Assembly: GCA_020051695.1 (NCBI GenBank)
Contig: JAGVQM010000041.1
Location: forward strand, 82,385-146,384
DNA length: 64,000 nt
Source of the DNA: Candidatus Zixiibacteriota bacterium
GTDB taxonomy: Bacteria; Zixibacteria; MSB-5A5; WJJR01; JAJRUJ01
Direction: 5' to 3'
How positions within the stretch are numbered: the first letter of the stretch is position 1; every line of letters begins with the position of its first letter. The position numbers and the translations under genes are program-made. Below are positions 1 to 9,667 of this stretch, piece by piece. Under the pieces are notes generated by a model. The model did not search any database. It saw nothing but the letters and a program-made list of their open reading frames with translations, and was not told where the DNA came from.

Positions 1-1155
1 CCCGGCCAGTCGGTAATGGGCCTCTTTTTCCTCCGGATAGGCGGCGAGCAATCGCTCCAATTCGGCCAAGGCGGCAATCCTGTTGCCGTCGGCCACTGCC
101 TGGCGGCTCCGGATATAGAAACGGTCGAGTGGGGCGGCACGATCGATGTGTTCCACGGCCTTATTGATTAGCTTGGCGTCGGTCAACTCCGCCAGGTAAT
201 AATAGGCCATGGCCAGCGTGGAATCGAGCTCGAGGGCCCGGGTAAAATAGCGGGCGGCATCGCTCCGGTAAAATTTTTGCAGCTCTTCGATTCCCTGCAG
301 GAAATTGCGATAGGCCTCGGGGGAGGAAGTGGTCAACTGCGCGACCGGCGGGTCGGGCTCCTGCCCGGCAGCGGGGGGAAGAGATAAATCATTTTTTGTC
401 GCTGCCGACAGCCGATCGACCAGCGCAAAGACTTCCTCGCCGGGTTCCCCGGTAATGCGGTGGGAGGCGACCACTTCGCCGTGGTGGACCTCGATCAACT
501 GGCTGGTAATGACGAGGTGCGGTTCGGTCTGCAGGATACTGCCCAGAAGCATCAATTCCGCGCGGGCGGTATCCGCCACGGCCTGCGCAGTTTCCCGCGT
601 GATTGATTTTTCACCCTGCCGGCCCAGCAGTTTGAGGATGTCGTATATGCGTTGGCCGGAGACGACTTTCAAATACGCGGAGGACGACAGATCGGTAATC
701 AGCAGGTTCGCCGCTATTTCGCCCAATTGCAGCGTATCCTGCGGGTCGGCCAGGTTATCGAAATACATGACGGCTAGGTGGGGGCCGAGGGCTTGCGCGT
801 CCTGGCTCGGGTGAAATTCTATCTGCCATGGTCGAAGCAGGACTACCAGCAGGACCGCTGCCGCCACCGCCAGCGGGAGCAGGGCCGGCCGCAGTCGAAT
901 TATCATCGGCGGCTTTTCCCGGCCGGCTGCAATACCCTGCTCCGCGGGTAAGGCGGCGATCTGATGGATGACTCGGTGGATGTCCGGGTCGTTCCTGATC
1001 ATTTGCGACTCGTCGCCGAATTGCAGCAACTCGCGGCGGCAGTGCGCACATTCCAGCGCGTGGACCTCCAGCGCCCGCCGGTCTTCGTCGTTCAGCATGC
1101 CGAGCTCATAAGCCCATAACAAATCGGCAAAATGTTTGTCGCGACAGCCGCTCAT
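1..1155 (-). CDS. Zinc-finger anti-sigma factor with TolB/FlgO-like and TPR domains (3' end beyond window)
   Basis: Open for 385 codons to the window edge without a stop, so the C-terminus is missing. The start ATG at 1155 overlaps the stop of the upstream ECF sigma gene in an ATGA arrangement, which fixes start and operon. The first ~45 residues carry an HxxxCxxC motif (HALECAHC), the signature of zinc-binding anti-sigma domains. One hydrophobic segment follows at about residues 85-105 (LLPLAVAAAVLLVVLL). Beyond it is an alpha/beta domain beginning HLAVMYFDNLADPQD, like the TolB-N/FlgO/CsgG-type domain often linked to sensory kinases, then TPR-like helices (AARYFTRALELDSTLAMAYY). Expected role: holds the partner sigma factor at the membrane until a signal is sensed. 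The signal is unknown. The same domain pair recurs in the kinase at 24740. Confidence 0.8.
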   Translation of the reverse strand, partial: MSGCRDKHFADLLWAYELGMLNDEDRRALEVHALECAHCRRELLQFGDESQMIRNDPDIHRVIHQIAALPAEQGIAAGREKPPMIIRLRPALLPLAVAAAVLLVVLLRPWQIEFHPSQDAQALGPHLAVMYFDNLADPQDTLQLGEIAANLLITDLSSSAYLKVVSGQRIYDILKLLGRQGEKSITRETAQAVADTARAELMLLGSILQTEPHLVITSQLIEVHHGEVVASHRITGEPGEEVFALVDRLSAATKNDLSLPPAAGQEPDPPVAQLTTSSPEAYRNFLQGIEELQKFYRSDAARYFTRALELDSTLAMAYYYLAELTDAKLINKAVEHIDRAAPLDRFYIRSRQAVADGNRIAALAELERLLAAYPEEKEAHYRLAG

Positions 1156-1691
1156 CGCCGGGAATTCCCTTTCTCCAGACATTGTCTCAACCGCGCCCGC
1201 GCCCGCGAAAGACAGATCAGGACGCTGTTTTTGGACGCGCCCAGCTTTGCCCCGATCTCATCGCCCGAATATCCCTGAAAGTGCAAATCCAGGATTTCGG
1301 CGTACCGCCTGTTGTCCTGCCCCATCCGTTTCAGGCACTCCACGAGCCGCCGTTTCAGCTCCGGATCGGGTGTGTAGACCTGGCCGGCCAGATCACTGTC
1401 TTCCGTGCCGACGAATTTACTTTGCCGGGTCCGCTTGGCCCGATAATACGAAAACAACTTGTGTTCGAACACCTTATAGGCCCATGCGGCAAAGCTTTTT
1501 TCGATGCGGACCTCCTTATATTTATCCGCAATCGTCAGCAGGACGTCCTGGACCACTTCCTGGGCGTCCTGGCTGTTCTGTATTCTTTGTCGCAGATACA
1601 GGTGAAAACTTTCCCCAAGGTCGGAAAAAAGTCGTTCTTCCGCCTGTCGATCGCCGTCCCGGGCGGCCTGATATAAGGCCTCGATTTCCAT
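1152..1691 (-). CDS. RNA polymerase sigma factor, ECF subfamily
   Basis: 179 residues, the usual size for an ECF sigma factor. Region 2 is visible at about residues 20-90 (the AQEVVQDVLLTIADKY and SFAAWAYKVFEHKLFSYYR segments). Region 4 is near the end, with a helix-turn-helix (GYSGDEIGAKLGASKNSVLICLSRARARLRQCL). The stop overlaps the start of the anti-sigma gene by 4 bp, so the two are translationally coupled. The 212-bp gap to the divergent secreted protein gene at 1904 probably holds promoters for both directions, and the pair may control that gene or the envelope genes further right. That is inference; no promoter motif was confidently found. Confidence 0.9.
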   Translation of the reverse strand: MEIEALYQAARDGDRQAEERLFSDLGESFHLYLRQRIQNSQDAQEVVQDVLLTIADKYKEVRIEKSFAAWAYKVFEHKLFSYYRAKRTRQSKFVGTEDSDLAGQVYTPDPELKRRLVECLKRMGQDNRRYAEILDLHFQGYSGDEIGAKLGASKNSVLICLSRARARLRQCLEKGNSRR

Positions 1692-1903
1692 CTAGTTGGC
1701 CGTCCTCATCACAAAGGAGTATACATTGATACCCGACAGGGAGCAAACACATACCCGCCTGTTAATGCCTAAAAGTCTTTTCTCCGAAGGCGCCGTGACC
1801 TGTCAAATATCCGCGGTTTTTTTTCATGCCGGTGAAATGATTTGGCCGCCGCCGCGACACTTAAGGCAAGTGAAATCGAGTGGGTTGTTGAGGCGGAGGA
1901 CCT

Positions 1904-3922
1904 ATGTGCAAAAAGTGTGTGTGGTTGGTGTGTGTCTGCTGGTGCATGTTGCCGGTAGTTGCCGGCGCCCAGAATCTGTTGAACGGTCCCGAGAGTGTGG
2001 TGTTCGATTCGCTGCACAACAGGTACCTGGTGGCGAACTACAACGACGGCAATCTCATTGAAGTCACGCCCGAGGGAGAACAGACCCTGTATTACTCGCC
2101 GGGCGGACACAGTTTCGGCTCGCATATTGTCAACGGCATATATTATGTGACTCAAAATGCCCGGGTATTGGGATTTGATCTGAGCACTGATGAACTGGTC
2201 GTGGACCAATCGGTTATCAACGGCAGGTGGCTGGACGGCATCACCTCCGATGGGTCGGAATATCTCTATATTGTCTGTACTGCCGGCCAGATCTACAAAT
2301 ACAGAATCAGCGATAACACCTACGTCCTTTTCGCCAATGCCGGGTTGGTCAGCAACCTGCAAACGTGCGTATATGACGGTGATTACAACCGGCTCGTGGC
2401 AGTAGAATTTTATGAGGACGCGCCGATCAAGGGGGTGGACCTCACCTTTGCGGATGTCACAACCCTGGCGACCACCACGGTCGGTGACTGGGACGGCGTG
2501 ACCATCGACGACGAAGGTTACATTTACGTCGCCGCCGCAACCGACCGGGTCATTTATCGGTATGAACCGACCTTTACCGACCCGCCTATCGTCTTTTGCG
2601 ACGTTCCCGGCTGGCCGGCGGGAATCAATTACAACCAGCGCGACCATATCCTGGCCATTCCCTGTTTCTACCAGAACCAGTTGGTTCTGGTGTTGGATAT
2701 CTATAAGGCGGATTCCGACGGTGACGGCTTGGTCGATGCCTATGACAATTGTCCGAATGATGCCAACCCGCTGCAGGAAGACGGCGACAGTGACGGAGTC
2801 GGTGATCCATGTGACAACTGCCCGGACAATGCCAATCCCGTACAGGAAGATATCGACGGTGACGGTATCGGTGATATCTGTGAGACATTGCGGACCTGGA
2901 TGGTGCGGATTGATGGGGTGGGCGATGCGGTGACCATCCAGGCCGCAATTGATTCGTGTACACATGGCGACACGGTGCTGGTGAGTGATGGGTACTATTC
3001 CGGAGACGGCAACCGGGCGTTTGATTTCGGCGGCCGCCGCAGTCTGGTGCTGCGCTCGGAGCATGGTCCCCAGACCGTGGTTATCGACTGCGACGGCAGC
3101 GTAACCGAGGCCCGCCGGGCGTTTACGTTCGATAACGACGAGGATTCAACGTTCGTGCTGGATGGATTCACGATCATCAACGGGTATGGGGAATATTTTA
3201 ACGGCGGCGCCTCCGGCGGGGCCATCCTGGTCGATAATTGCGAACCGACGATCAAAAACTGTGCGTTTGCTGGCAACGTGGCAGTGTACGGGGGTGGGGT
3301 GTATCTGTATCGTTCAGACGCCAGGTTGACCAATTGCACGTTCGCCGGTGACTCCGCGCAGCTCGGCGCAGCAGTCTTTGCCTATGTCAGCAGCGACGTC
3401 GAGATTGAAAACAGTATCATCGCCTTTAATACCGGGGGGCAGCCGGTTTACTGTTTGTCCGCCAGCACGGCCACGTTGTCCTGCTGTGACGTGTTCGGCA
3501 ACGTTGGGGGGGATTGGGTGGGGGCGATCCTCGGGCAAAACGGCATTAACGGCAATATTTCGGCCGACCCGCTGTTGTGCAATGTCGCGATCGGCGACCT
3601 TGGCCTGACCGATGAAACATCCCCGTGTCTGCCGGACAATAACGATTGTGCGGTGCTCATCGGCGCGCTGGGGATCGGCTGCTCGTGCAATTGCGGTGTG
3701 CCCGGCGATGTGAATTGCAGCGATGACCTGAATCCCGTCGATGTGTCGTTTTTGGTTAAATTTGTTTACCTGTCATTGAACGCCATGTGCGAGCCGCCGA
3801 ATTGCCCATATCCGGTGGGCGATATGAACTGCGACACGCAGGTCAATCCGGTCGATGTTGCTTATCTGGTCAAGGCGGTATATAAAGCACAAGACGCCAT
3901 TTGCGAGGGCTGCGCGCCGTAA
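1904..3922 (+). CDS. Secreted multidomain protein: propeller-like repeats, TSP3 calcium repeats, beta-helix, dockerin-like tail
   Basis: 672 residues with an N-terminal signal peptide (hydrophobic, cysteine-rich, cleavage probably after VVAGA). A Shine-Dalgarno GGAGG stands just before the ATG. Residues ~25-270 form NHL/SMP-30-like propeller repeats (DGITSDGSEYLYIV, DGVTIDDEGYIYVA). Residues ~270-330 hold two thrombospondin-type-3 calcium repeats (DSDGDGLVDAYDNCPNDANP). Residues ~340-590 look like a right-handed beta-helix (TIKNCAFAGNVAVYGGGVYL). The C-terminus has two dockerin-type EF-hand-like segments, GDVNCSDDLNPVDVSFLV and GDMNCDTQVNPVDVAYLV. The protein is extracellular or surface-bound; ligand and function are unknown. 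The dockerin tail may bind cohesin-bearing proteins such as the one encoded at 19180. Confidence 0.8.
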   Translation: MCKKCVWLVCVCWCMLPVVAGAQNLLNGPESVVFDSLHNRYLVANYNDGNLIEVTPEGEQTLYYSPGGHSFGSHIVNGIYYVTQNARVLGFDLSTDELVVDQSVINGRWLDGITSDGSEYLYIVCTAGQIYKYRISDNTYVLFANAGLVSNLQTCVYDGDYNRLVAVEFYEDAPIKGVDLTFADVTTLATTTVGDWDGVTIDDEGYIYVAAATDRVIYRYEPTFTDPPIVFCDVPGWPAGINYNQRDHILAIPCFYQNQLVLVLDIYKADSDGDGLVDAYDNCPNDANPLQEDGDSDGVGDPCDNCPDNANPVQEDIDGDGIGDICETLRTWMVRIDGVGDAVTIQAAIDSCTHGDTVLVSDGYYSGDGNRAFDFGGRRSLVLRSEHGPQTVVIDCDGSVTEARRAFTFDNDEDSTFVLDGFTIINGYGEYFNGGASGGAILVDNCEPTIKNCAFAGNVAVYGGGVYLYRSDARLTNCTFAGDSAQLGAAVFAYVSSDVEIENSIIAFNTGGQPVYCLSASTATLSCCDVFGNVGGDWVGAILGQNGINGNISADPLLCNVAIGDLGLTDETSPCLPDNNDCAVLIGALGIGCSCNCGVPGDVNCSDDLNPVDVSFLVKFVYLSLNAMCEPPNCPYPVGDMNCDTQVNPVDVAYLVKAVYKAQDAICEGCAP

Positions 3923-3961
3923 TTGTTGCCGGATTCCCCGTAAATTTTTCCGGAGATGAGA

Positions 3962-4001
3962 CGGCATTCGGCGGGGATATCACGACTCCCGCCGAATGCC
4001 G
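3962..4001 (+). terminator. Perfect 14-bp inverted repeat between two plus-strand genes
   Basis: CGGCATTCGGCGGG at 3962-3975 is followed, after a 12-nt loop, by its exact reverse complement at 3988-4001. It lies 40 bp after the stop of the 1904 gene. No run of T follows, so it is either a Rho-dependent or stabilising 3' hairpin or a member of a palindromic repeat family. It also argues against starting the next gene at the ATG at 3996, inside the stem. Confidence 0.45.
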
Positions 4002-4163
4002 CATATTGTCCGGTTCGTTCCGCTTAAGGAATTTCCATTTTGTTGCGGAACGTCCCTAAACCGGGTGCTTTATTTTCCGAAAATCAGGATGGAGGATGCT
4101 CCGTCGTTAAATTCCACCGGTCATGGAAGACCGGATAGAACGTACCGGAGTGGGGAGCAAATC

Positions 4164-5042
4164 ATGCCTGTTGCCGAACAGACAATCACCGACCGCGTTA
4201 ATGATTTCTATGAACAGATGCCCTTCAACTACGCCCAGGACGCGGGCCATTTTGCCGCCGTCTTGCGCCGGGGTAATCCCTTGTCGCAGAGTTACCCTAA
4301 CGTGCACACGGTACTTGACGGCGCGGAAGGGATTTCTGTAGCGGATATTGGCTGCGGGACCGGCTGGTTTGCCAATTGCACCGCTTATCATTACCGGCTG
4401 AACACGACCGGAATCGATTTTTGCCGCTCGGCCCTGGACCGCGCGGCCGAGATTGCACGTGAGTTGGCGGTGGAAGACAGGGTCACTTTCGTCAAACAGG
4501 ACATTTTGGCCTTGCGACCCAATCCCATGTACGATTTTGTCAACTCCTTGGGCGTCCTGCACCATACTGCCGATTGCCGGACGGCGTTACTGACTGTATG
4601 CGCCTTGATCAAGCCGGGGGGATATCTGCATTTGGGATTATATCACAAATACGGCCGTGAACCGTTCCTGGGCCTGTTTGACGAAGTGCGCGAAAAATTG
4701 GCGGCTTGTGGTGAGGTTTCCCGCCGCGCCAAGCAGGAGGCCTATGCTGTTTTTCGGGCGTTGAACTCCCGGATTTCAGATGAGCTGTTGCTGCGTTCCT
4801 GGTTTCGTGACCAGGTCCTCCATCCGCACGAAACGCAGCACACCCTCCGTGAGGTACACCAATGGCTGGCAGAATTCGGCCTCGAGGTCCGCTCGACCAG
4901 CATCAACCAGTTTCAGCCCATTTCCGACATTGAAAAACTGTACGAACTGGAAAAGGGTTGCCGAGAGTTGTCGATCGAAAATAACATCAGGCGCAAGACA
5001 TATTACCCCGGATTTTTCACGATACTGGCTCAGAAAAAGTGA
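4164..5042 (+). CDS. Class I SAM-dependent methyltransferase
   Basis: 292 residues starting MPVAEQTITDRVNDFY. I chose this ATG over one 168 bp upstream because it has a GGGGAG ribosome site nine bases ahead and because the longer start falls in an inverted repeat. The SAM-binding motif I is VADIGCGTGWFA (~residues 60-70). An acidic residue ends the second strand (TTGIDFCRSAL), and a motif IV-like stretch reads YDFVNSLGVLHHTADC. The C-terminal ~100 residues are helical with no domain I recognise. It is cytosolic; the substrate is unknown. It is a single gene between two secreted-protein genes. A metabolite methyltransferase is more likely than an rRNA enzyme because of the 'VLHHT' small-molecule style, but this is weak. 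Confidence 0.8.
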   Translation: MPVAEQTITDRVNDFYEQMPFNYAQDAGHFAAVLRRGNPLSQSYPNVHTVLDGAEGISVADIGCGTGWFANCTAYHYRLNTTGIDFCRSALDRAAEIARELAVEDRVTFVKQDILALRPNPMYDFVNSLGVLHHTADCRTALLTVCALIKPGGYLHLGLYHKYGREPFLGLFDEVREKLAACGEVSRRAKQEAYAVFRALNSRISDELLLRSWFRDQVLHPHETQHTLREVHQWLAEFGLEVRSTSINQFQPISDIEKLYELEKGCRELSIENNIRRKTYYPGFFTILAQKK

Positions 5043-5278
5043 TATGTCAGCCACGTTGACTACTTAATCGGTTGATATGCAATATGTTTTGTCATTCGCT
5101 CCATTTTCCGCTTCAAATTCCATAGGCAATCCGGCGATTATTCATATATTAAGAGACAACCGACGAGGGGCAGGGCGTTTAGCTGTCCACGCCGGGGAAA
5201 CTGGTGATGTGGCATGGCCAGATGGATAATCTCATTTTTCCACACTATGCATATTGACCTGCGATGGGGAGAGCCGCG

Positions 5279-8200
5279 ATGAAGATCAGGGGTTTGGTGA
5301 ATTTACTGATTGTGTTATTGTTCTTGTCGGCGTTTGGTTTCTTGTTAGTCGTTTCATTTCCAATAGCTTCCGCTGCCGAAACAATTACCGTGGAATATAC
5401 GTTCGAACGGCCCGAAATCCGCGAGATTACCATCGACGGTGTTGGATATCACAAAATCCTCATGGCCGGGGCACCGAATTCCGGGATTGCCGGACATCCG
5501 CTGCTTCCCGCGCGCGGGGCCAATATCCTGTTGCCGCAGGATAGCCGCATCTCGCAGATTGAGGTGGTCCCCGACGGCAAAGTCCTGCTTGGCGGCGGCT
5601 TTTCGCTTGTGCCGGCCGGCCGGCCATATAAACTTTCCGCAGGCCCCGGCGCACTCGTGCCGCTGGCCCGGGATTCGGCGGTGTACGGCTCGGCCTTGCC
5701 GGTTCCGGGGAAGGTCTATGAACAAATCGGCACGCAGCAGTTTCGTGGACAGCGGTTTTTCACCTTAAAACTCACACCGGTCGAGTATATTCCGGCCTCG
5801 GGAGAACTATCATACTATGCCACGATTACGGTTATTGTCCACACCGAACCAGCCGATCGCCAAAGTACGCTGTACCGCGGCCTGCTCGCCGATCGCACCG
5901 AGCTGCAACGCAAAGTGGATAATCCTGAGCTGCTCGACGCCTATTATCCTCAGGCGCGGGTCCCGGCGGCGAACTATGATCTATTGATCCTCACCACGCA
6001 GACACTGGCCGGTTCTTTTCAATCCTTGAAGGATTACCATGATACCACCGGCGTGTTGACCGAAATCCACACCATAACCGAAGTCGGCAGCAGTGATCCC
6101 GCGGCAGTCCGGGATTACATCCGCGAACGCTATCTTAATGACGGCATTCAATACGTCCTGATCGGCGGTGATGATGATTTGATTCCTGCGGTCAACCTGT
6201 ACGTGGCCTCGTGGGCGGGCGCGGGAGCGGATATTGAATATGCCATGCCGGGCGACCTGTATTTCGGCTGCCTTGACGGGACGTACAACTACGATGCCGA
6301 TTCCCGCTGGGGTGAACCGACCGATGGTGACGGCGGCGGGGATGTGGACCTGGTGGCTGAGGTGGCGGTCGGCCGGGCGCCGGTCGGCAACGTCACGGAA
6401 GCCGATCGGTTTGTGAGCAAAACCATGCAGTACCTGACCACGTCCGATACTTATCTGCAAAATATCCTCATGTGCGGGGAATACCTGGGTTTCGGCGGAG
6501 TATCGGACTATGCCGGGAATATGATGGATCAAATTGTGGATGGTTCCTCGGCCGATGGTTATACGACTATCGGCATTCCCGCCGACCAGTATGCGATCGA
6601 CCGGCTGTACGACCGCGACTGGCCGGGTAACGACTGGCCGGTGTCGGAATTAAACTCGCGGGTCAACAACGGTCTGCATGTAATCAACCACCTGGGGCAC
6701 GGCAACACGGATTGGGCTTTGAAAATGACCTCCAGTGCCGTGTTGACCAACTTCGCCAATACCGACCACTGTTTTTTGTATTCGCAGGCATGTTATTCCG
6801 GACATTTCGATGACGCTGAGTGTTGGGCCGAGTACATGGGGATCAAGACCGATTACGGCGCCTGGGCCGTAATCATGAACGCGCGGTACGGTTGGGGGGC
6901 ATCCTATTCCACCGACGGCGCTTCGCAGCGGTTTAACCGCGAATTCTGGGACGCGGTGTTTAATTCCGCCGAAGGCATGCCGGAAATCGGCCGGGCCAAT
7001 GGCGATTCCAAGGAAGACAACCTCTATCGGATCAACGAAGACTGTATGCGGTGGTGTTATTATGAAATCAATCTGTTTGGCGATCCGACAGTAAGCATCC
7101 GCGGCGCTGCTGGGCTTTCGTTTAGCTATCCCGGCGGCATTCCCGAAACAGTACTGCCGAACGATGCAACAACATTTGAGGTGCTGATCAATGCGTATGG
7201 CGACGCAGTGCTTGTTCCGGGAAGCGCCCAATTGCATTATTCGATTTCCGGCGCCCCATGGCAAACCGATGCGTTGGCTGAAACCGGTCCGGGCGAATAC
7301 CTGGCTGTCCTGCCGGCGTTGAATTGCACGCATGCCATTGAATTTTACATCAGCGCCGAGGAGGAAACAACCGGCCGTGTTTGCGACCCCGATCCGGCTT
7401 CGCCGCACACCGCCTTTCCGGTAACCGGCGAAATTGCCTTTTATGAAGATGATTTCGAGACCGATCAGGGGTGGACCATTTCCGGCGGGCAGTGGGCGCG
7501 CGGGACTCCGCTTGGCGGCGGCGGCGCCTACGGCAACCCGGACCCGGCAGCCGCACATTCGGGTACCCAGGTCTATGGGTATAACCTGAGCGGAGATTAT
7601 ATCGCCAATATGCCCGAATATCATGTGACCAGCCCCGTCATCGATTGCTCCGGCCGGGTCAATGTGCACGTCAAATTCTGGCGCTGGCTGGGCGTGGAAA
7701 GCCCTTCCTATGACCATGCCTCTGTCCGAGTGTCCACGAACGGCGTTACCTGGACGACAGTTTGGCAGAACGGCACTGAGATTGCCGACGGCGCCTGGAC
7801 CGATTGCGACGTCAACATTTCCGCGGTCGCCGACAACCAATCGACGGTGTACCTGCGCTGGACGATGGGGACCACCGACGGCGGCTGGGAGTATTGCGGC
7901 TGGAATATTGATGATGTCCGCGTCGTGGCTGCCGATTGTGAGGATGCCGGCGCCGATTCCGATAACGACGGCATCCTCAATGGTGTGGACAATTGCCCAT
8001 ACACCGCCAATCCGGGGCAAGAAGACGGGGACGGCGACGGCGCAGGTGATGTCTGCGACAATTGCGTGTCCATCTCCAATCCGCCGCAGGAAGACGCCGA
8101 TGACGATGGGACCGGCGACGCGTGTGATGAGTGCACTGATGTCGACGGCGACGGCTGGGGGGACCCGGGATTTGCCGCCAATACCTGCGCGGTCGACAAT

Positions 8201-8728
8201 TGTCCGGACACGCCCAACCCCGCGCAGGAAGATAACGACGGTGACGGTGACGGCGATGCGTGTGATCCGGATGACGACGATGACGGGGTCGTGGACCTGC
8301 AGGATAACTGCCCGTTTGTGTCCAATGCCGGTCAGGAAAACAACGACGGCGACGGATTGGGTGATCTGTGTGATCCCGATGACGACAACGACGGCGTGGC
8401 CGATCTGGATGATAATTGCCCGCTGGCCGGGAACCCCGGACAAGAAGATGGCGACGGTGACGGCCTTGGTGACGTATGTGATGATTGCGATTGCAGCGAA
8501 CTGGGCGACTGGGACGGCAACGGCAACTGTGACCCGCTCGATGTCGGGTACATCGTGGCTTATGTCTACAAATCGTGGGGCTCGCTTCCGCCGCCGATCG
8601 ACAATTGTCCGGAAGTCCACGGCGATTGGGATTGCAGTGGGTCGCTTAATCCCGTTGATGTCATCCGCATGGTCAATTACGTCTACCGCTCACAGGCGGT
8701 CGGACCTTGCGAACGTTGCACGGAATAA
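5279..8728 (+). CDS. Secreted gingipain-like cysteine peptidase (family C25) with TSP3 repeats and dockerin-like C-terminus
   Basis: About 1149 residues. The ATG at 5279 is preceded by GGGGAGAG and opens a clear signal peptide ([16 protein letters not shown]). An N-terminal propeptide-like region (~30-220) precedes the C25 catalytic domain (~220-610). The catalytic pair is visible as His474 in [10 protein letters not shown] and Cys505 in [11 protein letters not shown]. An Ig-like domain and a MAM/jelly-roll-like module with W-rich strands (~730-880) follow. At least six thrombospondin-3 calcium repeats (~895-1070) come next, then two dockerin-like segments ([32 protein letters not shown]). 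C25 enzymes are usually exported by type IX secretion, but no T9SS C-terminal domain is present here, so the tail may anchor through a cohesin instead. Expected to cleave extracellular protein. Confidence 0.85.
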   Translation: MKIRGLVNLLIVLLFLSAFGFLLVVSFPIASAAETITVEYTFERPEIREITIDGVGYHKILMAGAPNSGIAGHPLLPARGANILLPQDSRISQIEVVPDGKVLLGGGFSLVPAGRPYKLSAGPGALVPLARDSAVYGSALPVPGKVYEQIGTQQFRGQRFFTLKLTPVEYIPASGELSYYATITVIVHTEPADRQSTLYRGLLADRTELQRKVDNPELLDAYYPQARVPAANYDLLILTTQTLAGSFQSLKDYHDTTGVLTEIHTITEVGSSDPAAVRDYIRERYLNDGIQYVLIGGDDDLIPAVNLYVASWAGAGADIEYAMPGDLYFGCLDGTYNYDADSRWGEPTDGDGGGDVDLVAEVAVGRAPVGNVTEADRFVSKTMQYLTTSDTYLQNILMCGEYLGFGGVSDYAGNMMDQIVDGSSADGYTTIGIPADQYAIDRLYDRDWPGNDWPVSELNSRVNNGLHVINHLGHGNTDWALKMTSSAVLTNFANTDHCFLYSQACYSGHFDDAECWAEYMGIKTDYGAWAVIMNARYGWGASYSTDGASQRFNREFWDAVFNSAEGMPEIGRANGDSKEDNLYRINEDCMRWCYYEINLFGDPTVSIRGAAGLSFSYPGGIPETVLPNDATTFEVLINAYGDAVLVPGSAQLHYSISGAPWQTDALAETGPGEYLAVLPALNCTHAIEFYISAEEETTGRVCDPDPASPHTAFPVTGEIAFYEDDFETDQGWTISGGQWARGTPLGGGGAYGNPDPAAAHSGTQVYGYNLSGDYIANMPEYHVTSPVIDCSGRVNVHVKFWRWLGVESPSYDHASVRVSTNGVTWTTVWQNGTEIADGAWTDCDVNISAVADNQSTVYLRWTMGTTDGGWEYCGWNIDDVRVVAADCEDAGADSDNDGILNGVDNCPYTANPGQEDGDGDGAGDVCDNCVSISNPPQEDADDDGTGDACDECTDVDGDGWGDPGFAANTCAVDNCPDTPNPAQEDNDGDGDGDACDPDDDDDGVVDLQDNCPFVSNAGQENNDGDGLGDLCDPDDDNDGVADLDDNCPLAGNPGQEDGDGDGLGDVCDDCDCSELGDWDGNGNCDPLDVGYIVAYVYKSWGSLPPPIDNCPEVHGDWDCSGSLNPVDVIRMVNYVYRSQAVGPCERCTE

Positions 8729-8816
8729 ATTAAGAACCAGGAATCTGTAAACGCTGGTGACAAAACAGGTTATTGACATTTTCGATATACATGTGCGACC
8801 GCGGCCCGAACAGGGC

Positions 8817-8844
8817 TTGACATCGGTTGTGCAGGTATTATAAT
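8817..8844 (+). promoter_or_regulatory. Consensus sigma-70-type promoter of tRNA-Cys
   Basis: TTGACA at 8817-8822 and TATAAT at 8839-8844, both perfect consensus hexamers, separated by 16 bp. The predicted start near 8851 is about 37 bp before the tRNA at 8888. A strong constitutive promoter fits a stable RNA gene. Confidence 0.8.
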
Positions 8845-8887
8845 CAGTTCGTCGAACGGGGCCGATAATCACGGTACGCCCCGAGGT

Positions 8888-8962
<75 letters not shown>

Positions 8963-9094
8963 TTCCCAGAACAATGAGTCAGTTAACCGGGCATATATCC
9001 TTACGGGATTTGGCTAGTGTGTTGACAAGGGAACCCCGCGTCGATATCGTCGGTAAAAGCAGGCAAGGTGTTGCTTTGCCTCACGGGAGAACCG

Positions 9095-9667
9095 ATGGGT
9101 AATGCCGGAAAAACATTGATGTGCGCGGTGATGCTGTCGTTGGCGCCTTTCGTCAGCTCCGGCGGGCAGGTCAGTTCACCCGAGGCGGTTGTCGATTCCG
9201 CCGCCACCCGGCTTACTGCTCAGGACTGGTCGGGCTACGCCGCACTGATCCATCCGGACGTGCTGCAGGATTTCGCATATTACGTGATGAAAATAACCGA
9301 TATCCGCATGCAGACCGGCGGCGGGGGCGAGGAATTCGATTTGTTGTTTGGCCGCCCGACCATGGAGGAACTCAAATCCGCCGAGCCCCGCACATTGTTC
9401 GCCAATTTCCTCGGAGCTTCGATCAAGGCCGTGCCCGAGTTTGCACAGATTATGCTTCAAGTCAGTTCCAAACGGCTGGGCACTGTCAGCGAAGGAGAAC
9501 AATTCCGGCATATCGTCATTCGCCAAAGCTACCGGATTGGGGAAAACGTCGCCGATCGAGTGGAAGTGCTGACCTTGGAACGGGACGGTGAAACCTGGAA
9601 AATGCATCTCCCACCCAGCATCGTGACGTTTCTTGATGAATTGGGCTGGCCCCGGATGGATGGCTGA
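9095..9667 (+). CDS. Secreted hypothetical protein, ~190 residues
   Basis: I chose the ATG at 9095 (GGGAG just upstream) because it opens a typical signal peptide (KTLMCAVMLSLAPFVSSGG). The mature part begins SPEAVVDSAATRLTAQDWSGYAALIHPDVLQDF, which resembles the start of NTF2/SnoaL-like or DUF4878-type small secreted domains, where a helix is followed by a 'D-W-x-x-Y-A-x-L-x-H-P' segment. No catalytic motif is visible. The stop overlaps the start of the HAD gene by 8 bp, so the two are probably co-transcribed. Function unknown. Confidence 0.65.
   Translation: MGNAGKTLMCAVMLSLAPFVSSGGQVSSPEAVVDSAATRLTAQDWSGYAALIHPDVLQDFAYYVMKITDIRMQTGGGGEEFDLLFGRPTMEELKSAEPRTLFANFLGASIKAVPEFAQIMLQVSSKRLGTVSEGEQFRHIVIRQSYRIGENVADRVEVLTLERDGETWKMHLPPSIVTFLDELGWPRMDG

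Noticed and set aside
1769..3064. Minus-strand open frame of 431 codons opposite the dockerin protein
   Set aside because: Antisense shadow in GC-rich DNA; no ribosome site or recognisable domain; the plus-strand protein is clear.
3996..4163. Upstream ATG for the first methyltransferase
   Set aside because: It sits inside a perfect inverted repeat, has no ribosome site, and the added residues match nothing.
5043..5278. Possible riboswitch upstream of the C25 gene (GC-rich 'GGGGCAGGGCG ... CGCCGGGGAAACTGG')
   Set aside because: No match to the conserved cores of c-di-GMP, cobalamin, SAM, TPP or other common riboswitches that I could recognise.
7960..8480. Regularly spaced repeat units that could suggest a CRISPR array
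   Set aside because: They encode TSP3 calcium repeats in frame, are degenerate, and have no constant repeat/unique spacer pattern. No CRISPR array or cas gene was seen in the window.
6650..8620. Long minus-strand open frame (656 codons) opposite the C25 peptidase gene
   Set aside because: It mirrors the repeat-rich plus-strand gene, is full of Ile/Val/Gly-type antisense bias with no domain, and the plus frame has signal peptide, catalytic residues and ribosome site.
7662..8750. Second plus-strand frame over the TSP3 repeats
   Set aside because: Arises from the periodic Asp-rich codons; rich in Thr/Met/Arg with no domain.
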